A DNA stretch of 19,576 nucleotides, taken from DASRHT01 sp035293765 (GTDB lineage: Bacteria; Chloroflexota; Ktedonobacteria; Ktedonobacterales; Ktedonobacteraceae). The stretch lies in the NCBI GenBank assembly GCA_035293765.1, contig DATGMF010000066.1:1-19576 (forward strand). The letters are read 5' to 3'. The stretch's first letter is position 1. Each line of letters begins with the position of its first letter. Below are positions 1 to 9,234 of this stretch, in pieces. The translations under genes and the position numbers were made by a program. The notes under the pieces are model-generated. The model was not told where the DNA came from. It worked only from the letters and a program-made list of their open reading frames with translations, and did no database searches.

Positions 1-309
1 CAGAAACAAGCGAGAAGAGGGACGCTCGTCTCTCTGATTGCAGCACTTTTTCAAGCGAGCAACAAAGCGCTTGTTTGGATGATGGGAAGATCACAAGCAG
101 CAGTCACTCGCTTCCTTCTTTGTTTGCTTTGCACGATGAGGGGGAAACCATCAACTGCCAAAGGCGCAAAATCATACACCAGGACTGGCAGGCGGTGAGG
201 GACAGTTGGCGCACCGCCCGCACAGAGTGGTTTGGGGCCCGCAGCCAAGCCGCTTTAGCCAGAGCTTCTGGGCGCTTGCAGCACACCTTCTGGCGCTTTC
301 CTTTGTCGT
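1..309. other. Unassigned left flank
   Basis: I recognise no gene in this stretch. A + strand frame is open from base 3 and runs into the region antisense to the transposase. Its first 100 codons are not obviously artefactual (for example a Trp/Arg-rich segment around bases 177-300), but they match no family I know. The - strand frames that would have to supply the missing transposase C-terminus are broken by stops and lack the expected motifs. It could be degraded insertion-sequence DNA or the edge of another element that truncated the transposase near base 310-330. Confidence 0.3.
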
Positions 310-1152
310 TCATTCTGGCGGTTTTCCCCTCCTCGCCCCCACTCCCAACGGTTCCCAAGGGACGAACTGAGGGGCAAAAGCGCTGGGGACGGCAGACGTT
401 TTCCCGGCGAGCTCTTCAACATGGACAATATGCAAAAAATGAACCGCCCCCCCCGCCAGCACATAGTTTTTGTTTTGCTCATCGAGCCATAAGCGCATCT
501 CATCATAGCCATAGACCGTATCGCCTGCGACCCATCCTGCTGGGACATCTGCGGCAAACGCGCGAGCCAGCATCTGCCTGGCGAGTTCCCCTTTGGTTGC
601 AAACCCCACCTCATCAGAGATCCCTGCTTCGCGACAGCGCACCCGGTCGCTCATCCATTCTTCCGGCAAATAGAGAGCGCGATCCAGAAAAGCTGCTCCT
701 CGGGAACTGGCATACAGCAAAAAGACTCCCACCTGGCTGTTTTCTCGCCGGCCCGCGGTCCCGCTGTACTGCCGAGCTACCCCAGCCGATTTCTTCCCTT
801 TTTGGACGAAGCCGGTCTCATCCACCACGAACACGGCGTTTTCCTCTCCCAGATGCTCAACCACATAGGTTCGCAGATCGTCGCGCACCGCTTCCTCGTC
901 CCAATCTGCTTCTCCCAGGAGTCGCTGAACATGTGGGCCTTGTTCGCCCACATGTTCAGCGAGCTGCCATCCGTTTTTGCGCTCAGCGGGAGCCAACACC
1001 CCTTGCAGAAAACGCGCCGCACGCTGGCGTGCCTCTGCTCGGCGAAAGCGTGACCCAATGCGCTCCTGAACGTGCGCCAGCTCTTCTGTGGCCCGTTGCA
1101 GCACATCGGCTTCCTCGGTGGTCTCTGTGACGTTGTGTCCTTCCATGGTCAT
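310..1152 (-). pseudogene. IS701-like DDE transposase, C-terminally truncated
   Basis: This encodes 280 residues of a cut-and-paste transposase resembling the IS701 family (DDE superfamily). The N-terminal part is helical and charged, with the family-like segment ADWDEEAVRDDLR at residues 82-94. The first catalytic Asp is D111 in VVDETGF, followed by the KGKKSAGVARQYSGTAGR block. The second is D211 in WVAGDTVYG. The family normally continues to roughly 400 residues, with a YDWA-type block and a third catalytic acidic residue near the C-terminus. Here the frame stops soon after the GVGARRGK segment and neither is present, so the product should be inactive. I chose the ATG at 1152 because AGGAGG sits 8 bases upstream; an in-frame GTG at 1161 is part of that site. 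A run of eight G and a run of T around 430-460 lies in frame and does not itself break the gene. Confidence 0.75.
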
Positions 1153-1160
1153 CTGCTTCA

Positions 1161-1166
1161 CCTCCT
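1161..1166 (-). promoter_or_regulatory. Ribosome binding site of the transposase
   Basis: AGGAGG on the - strand, 8 bases before the ATG at 1152. It fixes the start and argues against the GTG at 1161. Confidence 0.7.
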
Positions 1167-1300
1167 CTCAGCAGTTTACCATGGTTTCCGTCCTAAGTGG
1201 CACTGTAGTACTAGCTCTTCAAATTGTGATTTCCGTTGAGATGTTTCTTGAGGGAGTATAGTCTTTTCTTGTTCAGTAAATGTTGAGAAGACGTTCATGC

Positions 1301-1330
1301 TTGACCTGGATCGTTCAGCGATTGTTTAGA
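1301..1330 (+). promoter_or_regulatory. Weak candidate promoter for the Tc operon
   Basis: The gap between the transposase and the toxin gene is visibly richer in A and T than the coding DNA. The best -35-like element is TTGACC at 1301-1306, with TTTAGA at 1325-1330 as a poor -10 match 18 bases later. A copy of the 13-mer GTTCAGCGATTGT (1313-1325) lies in the spacer. Another weak pairing is TTGAGA at 1236 with TATAGT at 1257, but its spacing of 15 is short. A small repeat of GCGTATT and GCGTATC occurs at 1337-1350. None of this is strong, and the true start of transcription could be elsewhere in 1210-1490. Confidence 0.22.
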
Positions 1331-1483
1331 TTTTACGCGTATTGCGTATCTTCACAGAAAAATAGAGAGGAAGATTTTTGTGAGGCAATGTAGGTATTTA
1401 TTGGACGCAAAAAAAGTGCGAGCGCGTCGTTTGTTTAATAGATGAGTGGGAAGTGGACGTACCCCTGCTTGAAAAATCAGTAA

Positions 1484-1493
1484 AGAGAGTGAT
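1484..1493 (+). promoter_or_regulatory. Ribosome binding site of the TcB-TcC gene
   Basis: AGAGAGTGAT matches 7 of 10 positions of the ideal AGGAGGTGAT and ends 4 bases before the ATG at 1498. It supports that ATG over an in-frame GTG at 1453, which has no clear site before it. Confidence 0.5.
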
Positions 1494-1497
1494 AATT

Positions 1498-4400
1498 ATG
1501 GCCTTTGATCAAGATGCTCCGCCCCCGAACAGACAATTCGCACCCTCGCTCTCAGATGAACGTAACGGCACCAGGCGTACCCAGCTTCCGGCAATCACTC
1601 TTCCTAAAGGCGGCGGGGCGCTACGCGGGATCGATGAGAAATTCACCGCCAACCCGGTAAGCGGCACCGGATCTCTCACGTTACCACTAACGACCAGCCC
1701 GGGCCGCGCAGGATTCGGGCCACTCCTGACGCTTAAGTACGATTCAGGGGCGGGCAATGGTCCTTTCGGCTTCGGCTGGCAGCTCGTTCTGCCCTCGATT
1801 ACACGCAAGACGGATAAGGGGCTACCACTCTATCGAGACGCAGAGGAATCGGATGTCTTTCTGCTTTCGGGCGCGGAAGATCTGGTGCCGATACTCAATG
1901 CCAACGGGACCCGTTTTGAAGATACGACCAGCTTTCCTGATTACAAGATCCATCGCTATGCGCCACGGATCGAGGGGGTATTTGCACGCATCGAACGCTG
2001 GACACGGCTGGCGGATGGCGATGTGCATTGGCGCTCTTATTCTTCTGAAAATATCCTGACCATCTACGGGAAAGATAGCAATTCACGCATTGTTGATCCT
2101 GACGACCCTTACCGCATATTTAGCTGGTTGATTTGCGAGACGCGCGACGATATGGGACAGGCGATACTCTACGAGTACAAGGCGGAGGACGCAACTGATG
2201 TCGATCTGACCCTGGTGGAGGAGCGTAATCGCGGCGCGAGCAACAGCCCTTTGCGCCAGACCAATCGCTATATTAAAAGCGTCAAGTACGGAAACCGCAC
2301 ATCCCTGCTGGACAATAACGGGCAGAGGCCCCATCTGGCTGCAGCATCTCTGCTGCAACAGATGGCGTGGATGTTTGAAGTGATTTTCGACTATGGCGAA
2401 CACCTGGCGGATGACCCCAGGCCGGGCGATACGGGGGCATGGCTCTGCCGGCATGATCCGTTCTCATCGTATCGGGCAGGTTTTGAGGTGCGAACATATC
2501 GGCTCTGCCAGCGTATCCTGATGTTTCACCATTTCCCCGATGAAGCGGGCGTCGGGCAGGATTGCCTGGTGCATTCCACCGATCTGGTTTATCGCAATAC
2601 CCGTAACAATCCCGCCGATCTCAAACGTGGCAACCCCCTGGCCTCGTTTCTCGTCTCGCTCACCCAGACCGGCTATCAGCGAGCGCAGGGAGGTGGATAT
2701 ACACATCAGTCGTTGCCGCCACTGGAATGCACGTACAGCCAGGCAGTGATCAGCAACGTTGTACAGACTGTTGATATGGAAAGCGTGCAAAACCTGCCGG
2801 ATGGCCTGGACGGAGTGATCTATCAATGGGTAGATCTCAACGGCGAGGGCCTCTCCGGCATGCTTACGCAGCAGTCCGGTTCGTGGTTCTATAAGCCTAA
2901 CCTGGGCGACGGCAAGCTGGGAGCGGTACAGTGTGTGGTCAGTCAGCCCTCGCTGGCCGACCTGCGCAACCCCCATCATCAACTACTGGATTTAGATGGG
3001 GATGGTCAACTGGACCTGGTGCAGCTTGAGCAGCAGTTCGCGGGCTTCTATGAGCGAACTCTGGATGAGAGCTGGGAGCATTTTGTCCCTTTCACGGCGC
3101 TGCCCAATGTCAATTGGGACGATCCCAACCTGCGCCTGCTGGACCTGACCGGCAACGGCTTTGCCGATCTGCTCTTCGCGGAGGAAGGGCTGCTGACCTG
3201 GTATCCCTCCCTGGCAGAGGATGGTTTTGGTGCGGGCGAGCCGGTTTTTCAGGCTACAGATGAGGAGAGAGGGCCACGCCTGCTCTTTGCGGACGGGACA
3301 CAAACGATCTTTCTCGCCGATTTTTCCGGGGATTGCCTGGTTGATCTGGTGCGTATTCGCAACGGCGAGATCTGCTACTGGCCCAATCTTGGCTATGGGC
3401 GCTTCGGGGCGAAGGTGACGATGAGCAACGCGCCCTGGTTTGATGCGCCGGAACAGTTCGATCCGCGCCGCATCCGCCTGGCCGATATTGACGGCACCGG
3501 CGTGTCCGATATCCTTTATCTTGGTACCGGCTTTATCGACTGCTGGTTCAACCAGGCGGGCAATAGCTGGAGCGAGCCACAGCGCCTGCCCGACTTTCCC
3601 CACATCGAGGATTTCTCGGCGGTGCAGGTGGTTGACCTGCTGGGCAATGGGACCGCCTGCATCGTCTGGTCATCGCCGCTACCCGCCGATAGCGAGCAGC
3701 CGATGAAATATATTGACCTCATGGGCGGACAAAAGCCACACCTGTTGACCGGAGTAATCAATAACTTTGGTGCGGAAACCCTTATTCATTACGCACCCTC
3801 CACGAAGTTCTATCTCGCCGATAAACGGGCGGGGCAGCCGTGGGTGACGAGGTTGCCGTTTCCCGTTCATGTAGTTGAAAGCATTGAGGCACGCGATCAT
3901 GTCAGCGGCCAGCGCCTCGTCTCCCAGTATACCTATCATCACGGCTACTTCGACGGCGTTGAACGCGAGTTCCGGGGCTTTGCGATGGTGGAGCAGCAGG
4001 ACACCGAAGCGTTCGCAGACTATGTGGTTGGGGTACAGCAATTCGGCGGGTTGCAGACGCTGGAACCCGAGCTTTATCAGCCGCCGGTGACAACGCGTAG
4101 CTGGTTTCACACGGGCGCGTTTCTCACTCACGACGAGCTGATCCGCCAGTTGCAAGGAGAATATTATCTCCAGCAGCAGACCATCCCGGAGCCACTTTTC
4201 CCGGAGGGGCTGAACGAGGAGGAGTATCGCGAGTGTGTACGGGCGCTCAAGGGTCTGCTGCTGCACCAGGAGGTTTACAGCTTTGATGGTACGGCACAGG
4301 CGATCCATCCCTATAGTGTGCTCGAACATAATTACACCATCACGCTGGTACAGCCGCGTGGGGAGCAGCGCCACGCGATCTTTTTGCCATACAAATGCGA

Positions 4401-7400
4401 GACGATAACGCATCATTTTGAGCGCAATCCTACCGATCCACGGGTTTCGCAGAGCTTTACATTGGAGGTGGATCGCTATGGTAACGCACTTAAATCAGCC
4501 TCCGTGGTATACGGGCGCAAGGTCAGCGATCCATCGCTCCCTATGGAAGTTACGCACGATCAGCAGCAGTTGTTGATCTCGTATAACGAGGTTGACTATA
4601 CACCCGATATCGATCAACAGCAGCCGGTGCCCGCATATCGGCTGCGTCTTCCCCATGAGACGCGCGGCTACGAAATTACCGGCATTGCGCCTGCCGTCGC
4701 ACTCTTTGCATTGCAGGAAATCAAGAGCCAGATTGCAACCGCGAGTGATATTGCCTATGAAGAGCTGGCAAGCGGCAACACGCCCCAAAAACGCTTGCTC
4801 TCTCGCAGCGCCACGCTTTTTCGCGATAATGCGTTAAACCCTCTGCCACCCGGGCAATGGGATACACTTGGGCTCTCCTATCAGAGCTATCAACTTGCTT
4901 TCACGCCAGGCGTTGCCGGCACGTATTACACCGGCAGAGGTCAGATCGCCGATACCGACTTTAGCAAAGCGGGCTACGTGCATTTCAATGGCGACTCGAA
5001 CTGGTGGATACCCTCAGGTACGGTACGCTACCCGGCCAATCCCGCTGCGCATTTCTACCTGCCGGTCGCCAGTCAAGATGCGCTCGGACTGGAAACAGTC
5101 GTGACCTACGATCAGTACGATCTGCTGGCCCAACAAATTCAAGTCACCCAGGCCACCTGGAATATCATCAGCGCAACCAATGACTACCGCGTGCTTGGTC
5201 CGGTGCTCGTCACTAACCCTAACCAGAATCGTTCAGAGGTCGAGATCAATGAGCTTGGCCTGGTGGTAAAATCGGCGGCTATGGGCAAGCAGGGAGCCGG
5301 AGAGGGCGATACCCTGGCCGACCCCACGGTGCGGCTGGAATATAACCTGTGGAACTGGATGAACAGCGGCAAGCCCAACTCGGTGCATGCCTTTGCCAGA
5401 GAGCAGTTCGGGGCCAGCAACCCGCGCTTCCAGGAGAGCTATGTCTACATCAATGGCTATGGCGGCGTCGCCATGAGCAAGGTGCAGGCACACCCGGGGA
5501 AAGCTTTGCAGGTCAATCCCGATGGCAGCACCAGCGAAGTAGACGCGAACCCGCGCTGGATCGGCAATGGGCGCACCATCTTCAATAACAAAGGCAACCC
5601 GGTCAAGCAGTACGAGCCGTTCTTCAGCACGACCTTCGAGTACGAAGATGAAAAAGCCCTGCGCGAGATTGGCAGCACGGTCATCGCGCTCTACGACGCG
5701 TTGGGGCGCCAGGTGCGCACGCTTTTCCCCAACGGCACATTTGCCCGCAACGAATTTGACGCCTGGATGCAGCGCATCTTCGATGCCAATGATACGGTGA
5801 AAGAGAGCCAGTGGTATGCGGATCGTGGCAGCCCCGATCCAGCAACGCAGCCGGAGCCGCTGCTCGATCCCGAGCAACGCGCAGCCTGGCTGGCGGCAAA
5901 GCATGCCAATACGCCCACCAGCGTCTATTTCGATAGCCTGGGCCGCTCGGTCTACACGCTGGCGGACTATGGCGGCGGCAAAACAGCTTCGGTTCGTGTG
6001 AAGCAGGATATGACGGGACGCTATAGCAGCCAGTTTGATCAGAAGCAGCGTGAGATTGCCAGCGGCTTTACCGGCATGGTCGGAACGCCGATCTACACCA
6101 GCAGCGCCGAGCATGGGCAGCGCTGGACCTTTCAAAATGTCCTGGGGTTGATGGTAAAGAGCTGGGACGATCATGGGCGCGTGCAGCGAGCCGAATACGA
6201 TGCATTACATCGCCCGGTGAGCGCCTTTGTGCAGGAAACGAATCAGGCGGAGATCCTCTTCAACTATCTTGTCTATGGCGACCGCAATCCTAACGCGGTG
6301 CAGCACAATTTGCTGGGGGTGGTTCATCAGACCTTTGACCAGGCAGGGGTCGTGCAGGTGCCAGAGGTGGATTTTACCGGCAATCCCACCAGGGTTGAAC
6401 GCATCCTGGCGAAGGATTACGCTCATAACTTGAACTGGAACATGCTGGCAACCCAACCGGATTATACATCCATTCAGACAGCCGCCAATCCTTTGCTGGA
6501 GCTGAGCGAAGTTTTTCTCCATAGCACGAGCTACGACGCACTCAATCGACCGACTCGCCTGACCCTGGCCGATGGCACAATTGTGCTGCCAACGTACAAC
6601 GAGGCGAATATGCTGGCAAGATTGAGCGTTCAAGCTGCGGGTCAGGGAGCACCCATCATCTGTTTGCAAGATCAGGATTATGACGCGAAGGGGCAGCGCC
6701 AGTATGCTCACTATGGGAATGATGTATGGACGCGCTACGCTTATGATGCCAAAACCTATCGCCTGACCACCCTGCAAACCTATCCCAACGGTAGCAATCC
6801 TGAAACGCAGGGGTTGCAATACCTGCGCTATACCTACGATCCTATGGGCAATGTCACCCAGATACGCGACGATGCGCAACAGACGTACTATTTCAGCAAT
6901 GCCGTGGTCAAGGCGGAGATGCGCTACGAGTACGATGCTGTTTACCAGCTCATCAAGGCCAGCGGGCGCGAACACGCCAGCCAGACCAATAACGTCATTC
7001 GCAGCAATGCTGATCTTCCGTTTGTGCCACAATTGCCACATGTGAACGATCTTACCGCTGTGCGTACCTACACGGAATTTTACGATTACGATCTGCTCGG
7101 CAATCTAAGCAAGCTCCAGCACACAACCAGCGACAATAATGGCAACTGGACGCAGCACTTTCACTATGCCTACGAGAATGATCCGAGCAACCTCACAAAC
7201 CAGTTGCGCAGCAGCAGCAATCCCGGCGATCCAGATGGGGGACCGTACACGGCCAGCTATAGCTATGATGTTTATAGCAATATGACCGCTATGCCCAACC
7301 TGGCAAGCCTGGTCTGGAACTTTCTCGACCAGTTGCGCCAGGTAGATCTGGGCGGGGGCGGGACCGTCTATTACGTGTACGATGCTGCCGGACAGCGTGT

Positions 7401-9216
7401 GCGCAAGGTTATCGAGCGTCAGGGAGGGCAGCGCGTCGAGCGCATTTACCTGGGGACGGTGGAAATTTACCGCGAGCGCCAGGGCACGAATCCACCAGAT
7501 CTGGAACGCCAGACGGTGCATATCTCTGATAACGTTGGCCGGATCTTGCAAATAGATACCAAAACTCGGGATAACGCCAACAGCGATCCGGCCAATCCTC
7601 TCGGCACGCCGCTGCTGCGCTACCAGTACACCAACCATCTCGGCTCAGCCATATTGGAGACCAATGCTTCCGGTCAGGCAATTTCTTACGAGGAGTATCA
7701 CCCCTATGGCACCTCAGCCTACCGTTCGGGCAAATCTGGCGTGGATCTCAGCCTGAAACGCTACCGCTTTAGTGGCAAGGAACGCGACAACGAGACGGGG
7801 CTTTATTATTGCGGGGAGCGTTATTATGCCGCCTGGCTTGGCAGGTGGATCAGCAGTGATCCGGCGGGCTATGTCGATGGCCTCAACCTCTTCCGCTACT
7901 GCTCCAATAACCCGATCATGCTCAAAGATCCATCCGGGACGGATGCAAAGCCTGGCGGCCTGCCGGCCACGCCTAAAACAGAATATCTGCGTAATCCCAA
8001 AATGGAGGCGGAGGCAAAGGCCTATATTGAAGCGGCATATACAGCCCTGTTCAAAGGCGAAAAATATGTGGGCACTGAATTTGAGGGGAAACGCTTAGTT
8101 ATTGACGAATTAAAATTTTCTGCCAAGCTGCGGCGATGGAATGTAGAGAAATGGCACCTGGCGCCCGTTGACCCGGCGGTCCTGACCGGCTCCGCTGAGA
8201 ATCAGACGGGAGCCACAACAGGGCCGCCACCTGCCAATCCACCGCCGAATACGCCTGATGGTGGGTCGGGCGGCACAACCACCACCGGCAATCCGCAAGG
8301 GAGCGGCGACGTCGGCACAGCAACAGGTAACACCTCCGGCAGTACAACCGGTAGCCCACAGGGGACCCCCGGCGGCAGCGCCACTGGCAGCCCGCAGGGG
8401 ACTCCGGGAGGCAGTCCTACCGGCACGCCGGGAGGGACTGGGACCAGCTCTTCTGGTGGGGGCGGAGGACCGCCGCGTGAGCGTACCTGGTGGGATAGAG
8501 GCGGGAAGGTTGTTCTTATCGGCCTGGGCCTGGTGGCTCTGGGTCTGCTTACCGTGGCTACCGGCGGAGGCGCGCTGATTATGTTCTCTGCCGGTATGGC
8601 GATTGGCGCCGGCACGGCCACCGCCATTGGAGGCGGCGTGCTGATGGCTTCATCATATACGGGCCATACCACGGCAGAAGATGATCGGCGCTGGACAGAG
8701 ACATTCACCGACGCTGCTATGGTGGCCTCATCGCCCGGCAGCGCCATTGGCGGCGGCATCGGCTACGCAGTGAACGGGCGCGAAGGAATGAGGACGGGGG
8801 CAACGGTCGGCGGACTGGTTGAGGGCGTGGCCGCTATCGGCGCAACCATGCGCGCTGGCCCAGGGCTGGCGGCTGAACCGCTCAAGGAAGTGACGACCGC
8901 AGAATGGCAGATGATGAGCAGGCAGCAGCGTATGTTCTATGAATGGGGTCAGGTAACGGTCAGACCTGGCGTGTGGGAACAAATGGGGAAACTGGGCATT
9001 CAGGGGAACCCGATCGCAAAAGGCCGCTTCTTGTTCCAGACATTTGGAGGTCGCCTGGGAATTATCTTCAAGGCGTGGAATCCCTTTCTCTTAAAACAAA
9101 CCTGGAGCACAGGTTTCTCGCCGGCTCTCCGGCTCGCGATACCGGCCTTCAAGGCCGCAGGTATTCAGGCAGCCAGATCGGTTGGCTTATATGAAATGCA
9201 AGAACAGCATCAATAA
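1498..9216 (+). CDS. Fused TcB-TcC subunit of an insecticidal toxin complex (SpvB/RHS protein)
   Basis: This 2572-residue protein combines what are usually separate B (about 1500 aa) and C (about 1000 aa) subunits. Domains in order: SpvB-like at about 25-290 (KGGGALRGIDEKFTANPVSG, then FGFGWQL); FG-GAP/VCBS-type propeller blades at about 435-735 (LLDLDGDGQLDL, LLDLTGNGFADL, LADIDGTGVSDIL), the part that docks on TcA in known complexes; TcdB middle domains at about 735-842 and 867-1008; YD/RHS repeats from about 1380 to 2041; RHS core at 2042-2147 (YHPYG, FSGKERDNETGLYY, DPAGYVDGLNLFRY, NNP, DPSG). In characterised complexes the RHS shell encloses and self-cleaves a variable C-terminal cargo; here that region is 2148-2572. 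No frameshift or stop is visible. No signal peptide is present, which is usual for Tc proteins. An upstream GTG at 1453 is a less likely start. The TcA gene follows after 18 bp. Confidence 0.93.
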   Translation: MAFDQDAPPPNRQFAPSLSDERNGTRRTQLPAITLPKGGGALRGIDEKFTANPVSGTGSLTLPLTTSPGRAGFGPLLTLKYDSGAGNGPFGFGWQLVLPSITRKTDKGLPLYRDAEESDVFLLSGAEDLVPILNANGTRFEDTTSFPDYKIHRYAPRIEGVFARIERWTRLADGDVHWRSYSSENILTIYGKDSNSRIVDPDDPYRIFSWLICETRDDMGQAILYEYKAEDATDVDLTLVEERNRGASNSPLRQTNRYIKSVKYGNRTSLLDNNGQRPHLAAASLLQQMAWMFEVIFDYGEHLADDPRPGDTGAWLCRHDPFSSYRAGFEVRTYRLCQRILMFHHFPDEAGVGQDCLVHSTDLVYRNTRNNPADLKRGNPLASFLVSLTQTGYQRAQGGGYTHQSLPPLECTYSQAVISNVVQTVDMESVQNLPDGLDGVIYQWVDLNGEGLSGMLTQQSGSWFYKPNLGDGKLGAVQCVVSQPSLADLRNPHHQLLDLDGDGQLDLVQLEQQFAGFYERTLDESWEHFVPFTALPNVNWDDPNLRLLDLTGNGFADLLFAEEGLLTWYPSLAEDGFGAGEPVFQATDEERGPRLLFADGTQTIFLADFSGDCLVDLVRIRNGEICYWPNLGYGRFGAKVTMSNAPWFDAPEQFDPRRIRLADIDGTGVSDILYLGTGFIDCWFNQAGNSWSEPQRLPDFPHIEDFSAVQVVDLLGNGTACIVWSSPLPADSEQPMKYIDLMGGQKPHLLTGVINNFGAETLIHYAPSTKFYLADKRAGQPWVTRLPFPVHVVESIEARDHVSGQRLVSQYTYHHGYFDGVEREFRGFAMVEQQDTEAFADYVVGVQQFGGLQTLEPELYQPPVTTRSWFHTGAFLTHDELIRQLQGEYYLQQQTIPEPLFPEGLNEEEYRECVRALKGLLLHQEVYSFDGTAQAIHPYSVLEHNYTITLVQPRGEQRHAIFLPYKCETITHHFERNPTDPRVSQSFTLEVDRYGNALKSASVVYGRKVSDPSLPMEVTHDQQQLLISYNEVDYTPDIDQQQPVPAYRLRLPHETRGYEITGIAPAVALFALQEIKSQIATASDIAYEELASGNTPQKRLLSRSATLFRDNALNPLPPGQWDTLGLSYQSYQLAFTPGVAGTYYTGRGQIADTDFSKAGYVHFNGDSNWWIPSGTVRYPANPAAHFYLPVASQDALGLETVVTYDQYDLLAQQIQVTQATWNIISATNDYRVLGPVLVTNPNQNRSEVEINELGLVVKSAAMGKQGAGEGDTLADPTVRLEYNLWNWMNSGKPNSVHAFAREQFGASNPRFQESYVYINGYGGVAMSKVQAHPGKALQVNPDGSTSEVDANPRWIGNGRTIFNNKGNPVKQYEPFFSTTFEYEDEKALREIGSTVIALYDALGRQVRTLFPNGTFARNEFDAWMQRIFDANDTVKESQWYADRGSPDPATQPEPLLDPEQRAAWLAAKHANTPTSVYFDSLGRSVYTLADYGGGKTASVRVKQDMTGRYSSQFDQKQREIASGFTGMVGTPIYTSSAEHGQRWTFQNVLGLMVKSWDDHGRVQRAEYDALHRPVSAFVQETNQAEILFNYLVYGDRNPNAVQHNLLGVVHQTFDQAGVVQVPEVDFTGNPTRVERILAKDYAHNLNWNMLATQPDYTSIQTAANPLLELSEVFLHSTSYDALNRPTRLTLADGTIVLPTYNEANMLARLSVQAAGQGAPIICLQDQDYDAKGQRQYAHYGNDVWTRYAYDAKTYRLTTLQTYPNGSNPETQGLQYLRYTYDPMGNVTQIRDDAQQTYYFSNAVVKAEMRYEYDAVYQLIKASGREHASQTNNVIRSNADLPFVPQLPHVNDLTAVRTYTEFYDYDLLGNLSKLQHTTSDNNGNWTQHFHYAYENDPSNLTNQLRSSSNPGDPDGGPYTASYSYDVYSNMTAMPNLASLVWNFLDQLRQVDLGGGGTVYYVYDAAGQRVRKVIERQGGQRVERIYLGTVEIYRERQGTNPPDLERQTVHISDNVGRILQIDTKTRDNANSDPANPLGTPLLRYQYTNHLGSAILETNASGQAISYEEYHPYGTSAYRSGKSGVDLSLKRYRFSGKERDNETGLYYCGERYYAAWLGRWISSDPAGYVDGLNLFRYCSNNPIMLKDPSGTDAKPGGLPATPKTEYLRNPKMEAEAKAYIEAAYTALFKGEKYVGTEFEGKRLVIDELKFSAKLRRWNVEKWHLAPVDPAVLTGSAENQTGATTGPPPANPPPNTPDGGSGGTTTTGNPQGSGDVGTATGNTSGSTTGSPQGTPGGSATGSPQGTPGGSPTGTPGGTGTSSSGGGGGPPRERTWWDRGGKVVLIGLGLVALGLLTVATGGGALIMFSAGMAIGAGTATAIGGGVLMASSYTGHTTAEDDRRWTETFTDAAMVASSPGSAIGGGIGYAVNGREGMRTGATVGGLVEGVAAIGATMRAGPGLAAEPLKEVTTAEWQMMSRQQRMFYEWGQVTVRPGVWEQMGKLGIQGNPIAKGRFLFQTFGGRLGIIFKAWNPFLLKQTWSTGFSPALRLAIPAFKAAGIQAARSVGLYEMQEQHQ
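7939..9213 (+). other. Variable C-terminal cargo region of the TcB-TcC protein
   Basis: Residues 2148-2572 follow the RHS core. They consist of a charged segment (about 2148-2239), a Gly/Thr/Pro/Ser linker (about 2240-2330), a Gly-rich hydrophobic stretch (about 2337-2386) that could hold two membrane segments, and an unassigned 186-residue tail containing TTAEWQMMSRQQRMFYEWG. I see no ADP-ribosyltransferase, deaminase, nuclease or protease signature. In Tc systems this region is the effector, so it is the probable toxic moiety by position only. The next gene is TcA, with no small immunity-like gene between. Confidence 0.65.
8215..8486 (+). repeat. In-frame Gly/Thr/Pro/Ser-rich repeat linker
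   Basis: This stretch encodes a low-complexity linker. It includes two 36-bp units at 8347-8382 and 8383-8418 that encode TGSPQGTPGGSA and TGSPQGTPGGSP, followed by a partial unit TGTPGG at 8419-8436. The DNA copies differ mainly at third codon positions, which suggests an older duplication kept at the protein level. It separates the charged segment from the hydrophobic segment of the cargo region. Confidence 0.85.
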
Positions 9217-9221
9217 ATTTC

Positions 9222-9227
9222 AGGGGG
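9222..9227 (+). promoter_or_regulatory. Ribosome binding site of the TcA-like gene
   Basis: AGGGGG, 7 bases before the ATG at 9235. It lies wholly in the 18-bp gap after the TcB-TcC stop codon. The in-frame TTG at 9229 is too close to it to be the start. Confidence 0.65.
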
Positions 9228-9234
9228 CTTGGCC

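Larger units (their letters stand above)
310..1212 (-). mobile_element. Remnant of an IS701-type insertion sequence
   Basis: This covers the transposase fragment plus the roughly 50 bases upstream of its start. Those bases probably contain the outer end of the element, running outward from the ribosome binding site to about 1200-1212 (the segment containing GTGCCACTTAGGACGGAAAC on the - strand). No matching inverted copy of this end occurs in bases 1-309, so the other end is outside the window or lost and no target-site duplication can be defined. The outer boundary is approximate. Confidence 0.45.

Noticed and set aside
430..460. Run of eight G with a nearby T run in the transposase as a programmed frameshift site
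   Set aside because: The normal frame continues through it and remains family-like (PWEPLGVGA) downstream, so no shift is needed.
310..1130. Long + strand open frame opposite the transposase
   Set aside because: It is the antisense of a recognisable transposase with catalytic motifs. The product is Arg/Pro/Ser-rich without any family pattern, so the opening is a by-product of GC-rich codon use.
1453..1497. GTG start adding 15 residues to the TcB-TcC protein
   Set aside because: No good ribosome binding site precedes it, whereas the ATG at 1498 has AGAGAGTGAT in place. It cannot be fully excluded.
2464..7041. Several 170-310 codon frames on the - strand inside the TcB-TcC gene
   Set aside because: All are antisense to strongly recognisable domains and show no motif of their own.
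8202..8759. Pro/Val-rich - strand frame opposite the repeat linker
   Set aside because: It is simply the complement of Gly/Thr/Pro repeat codons.
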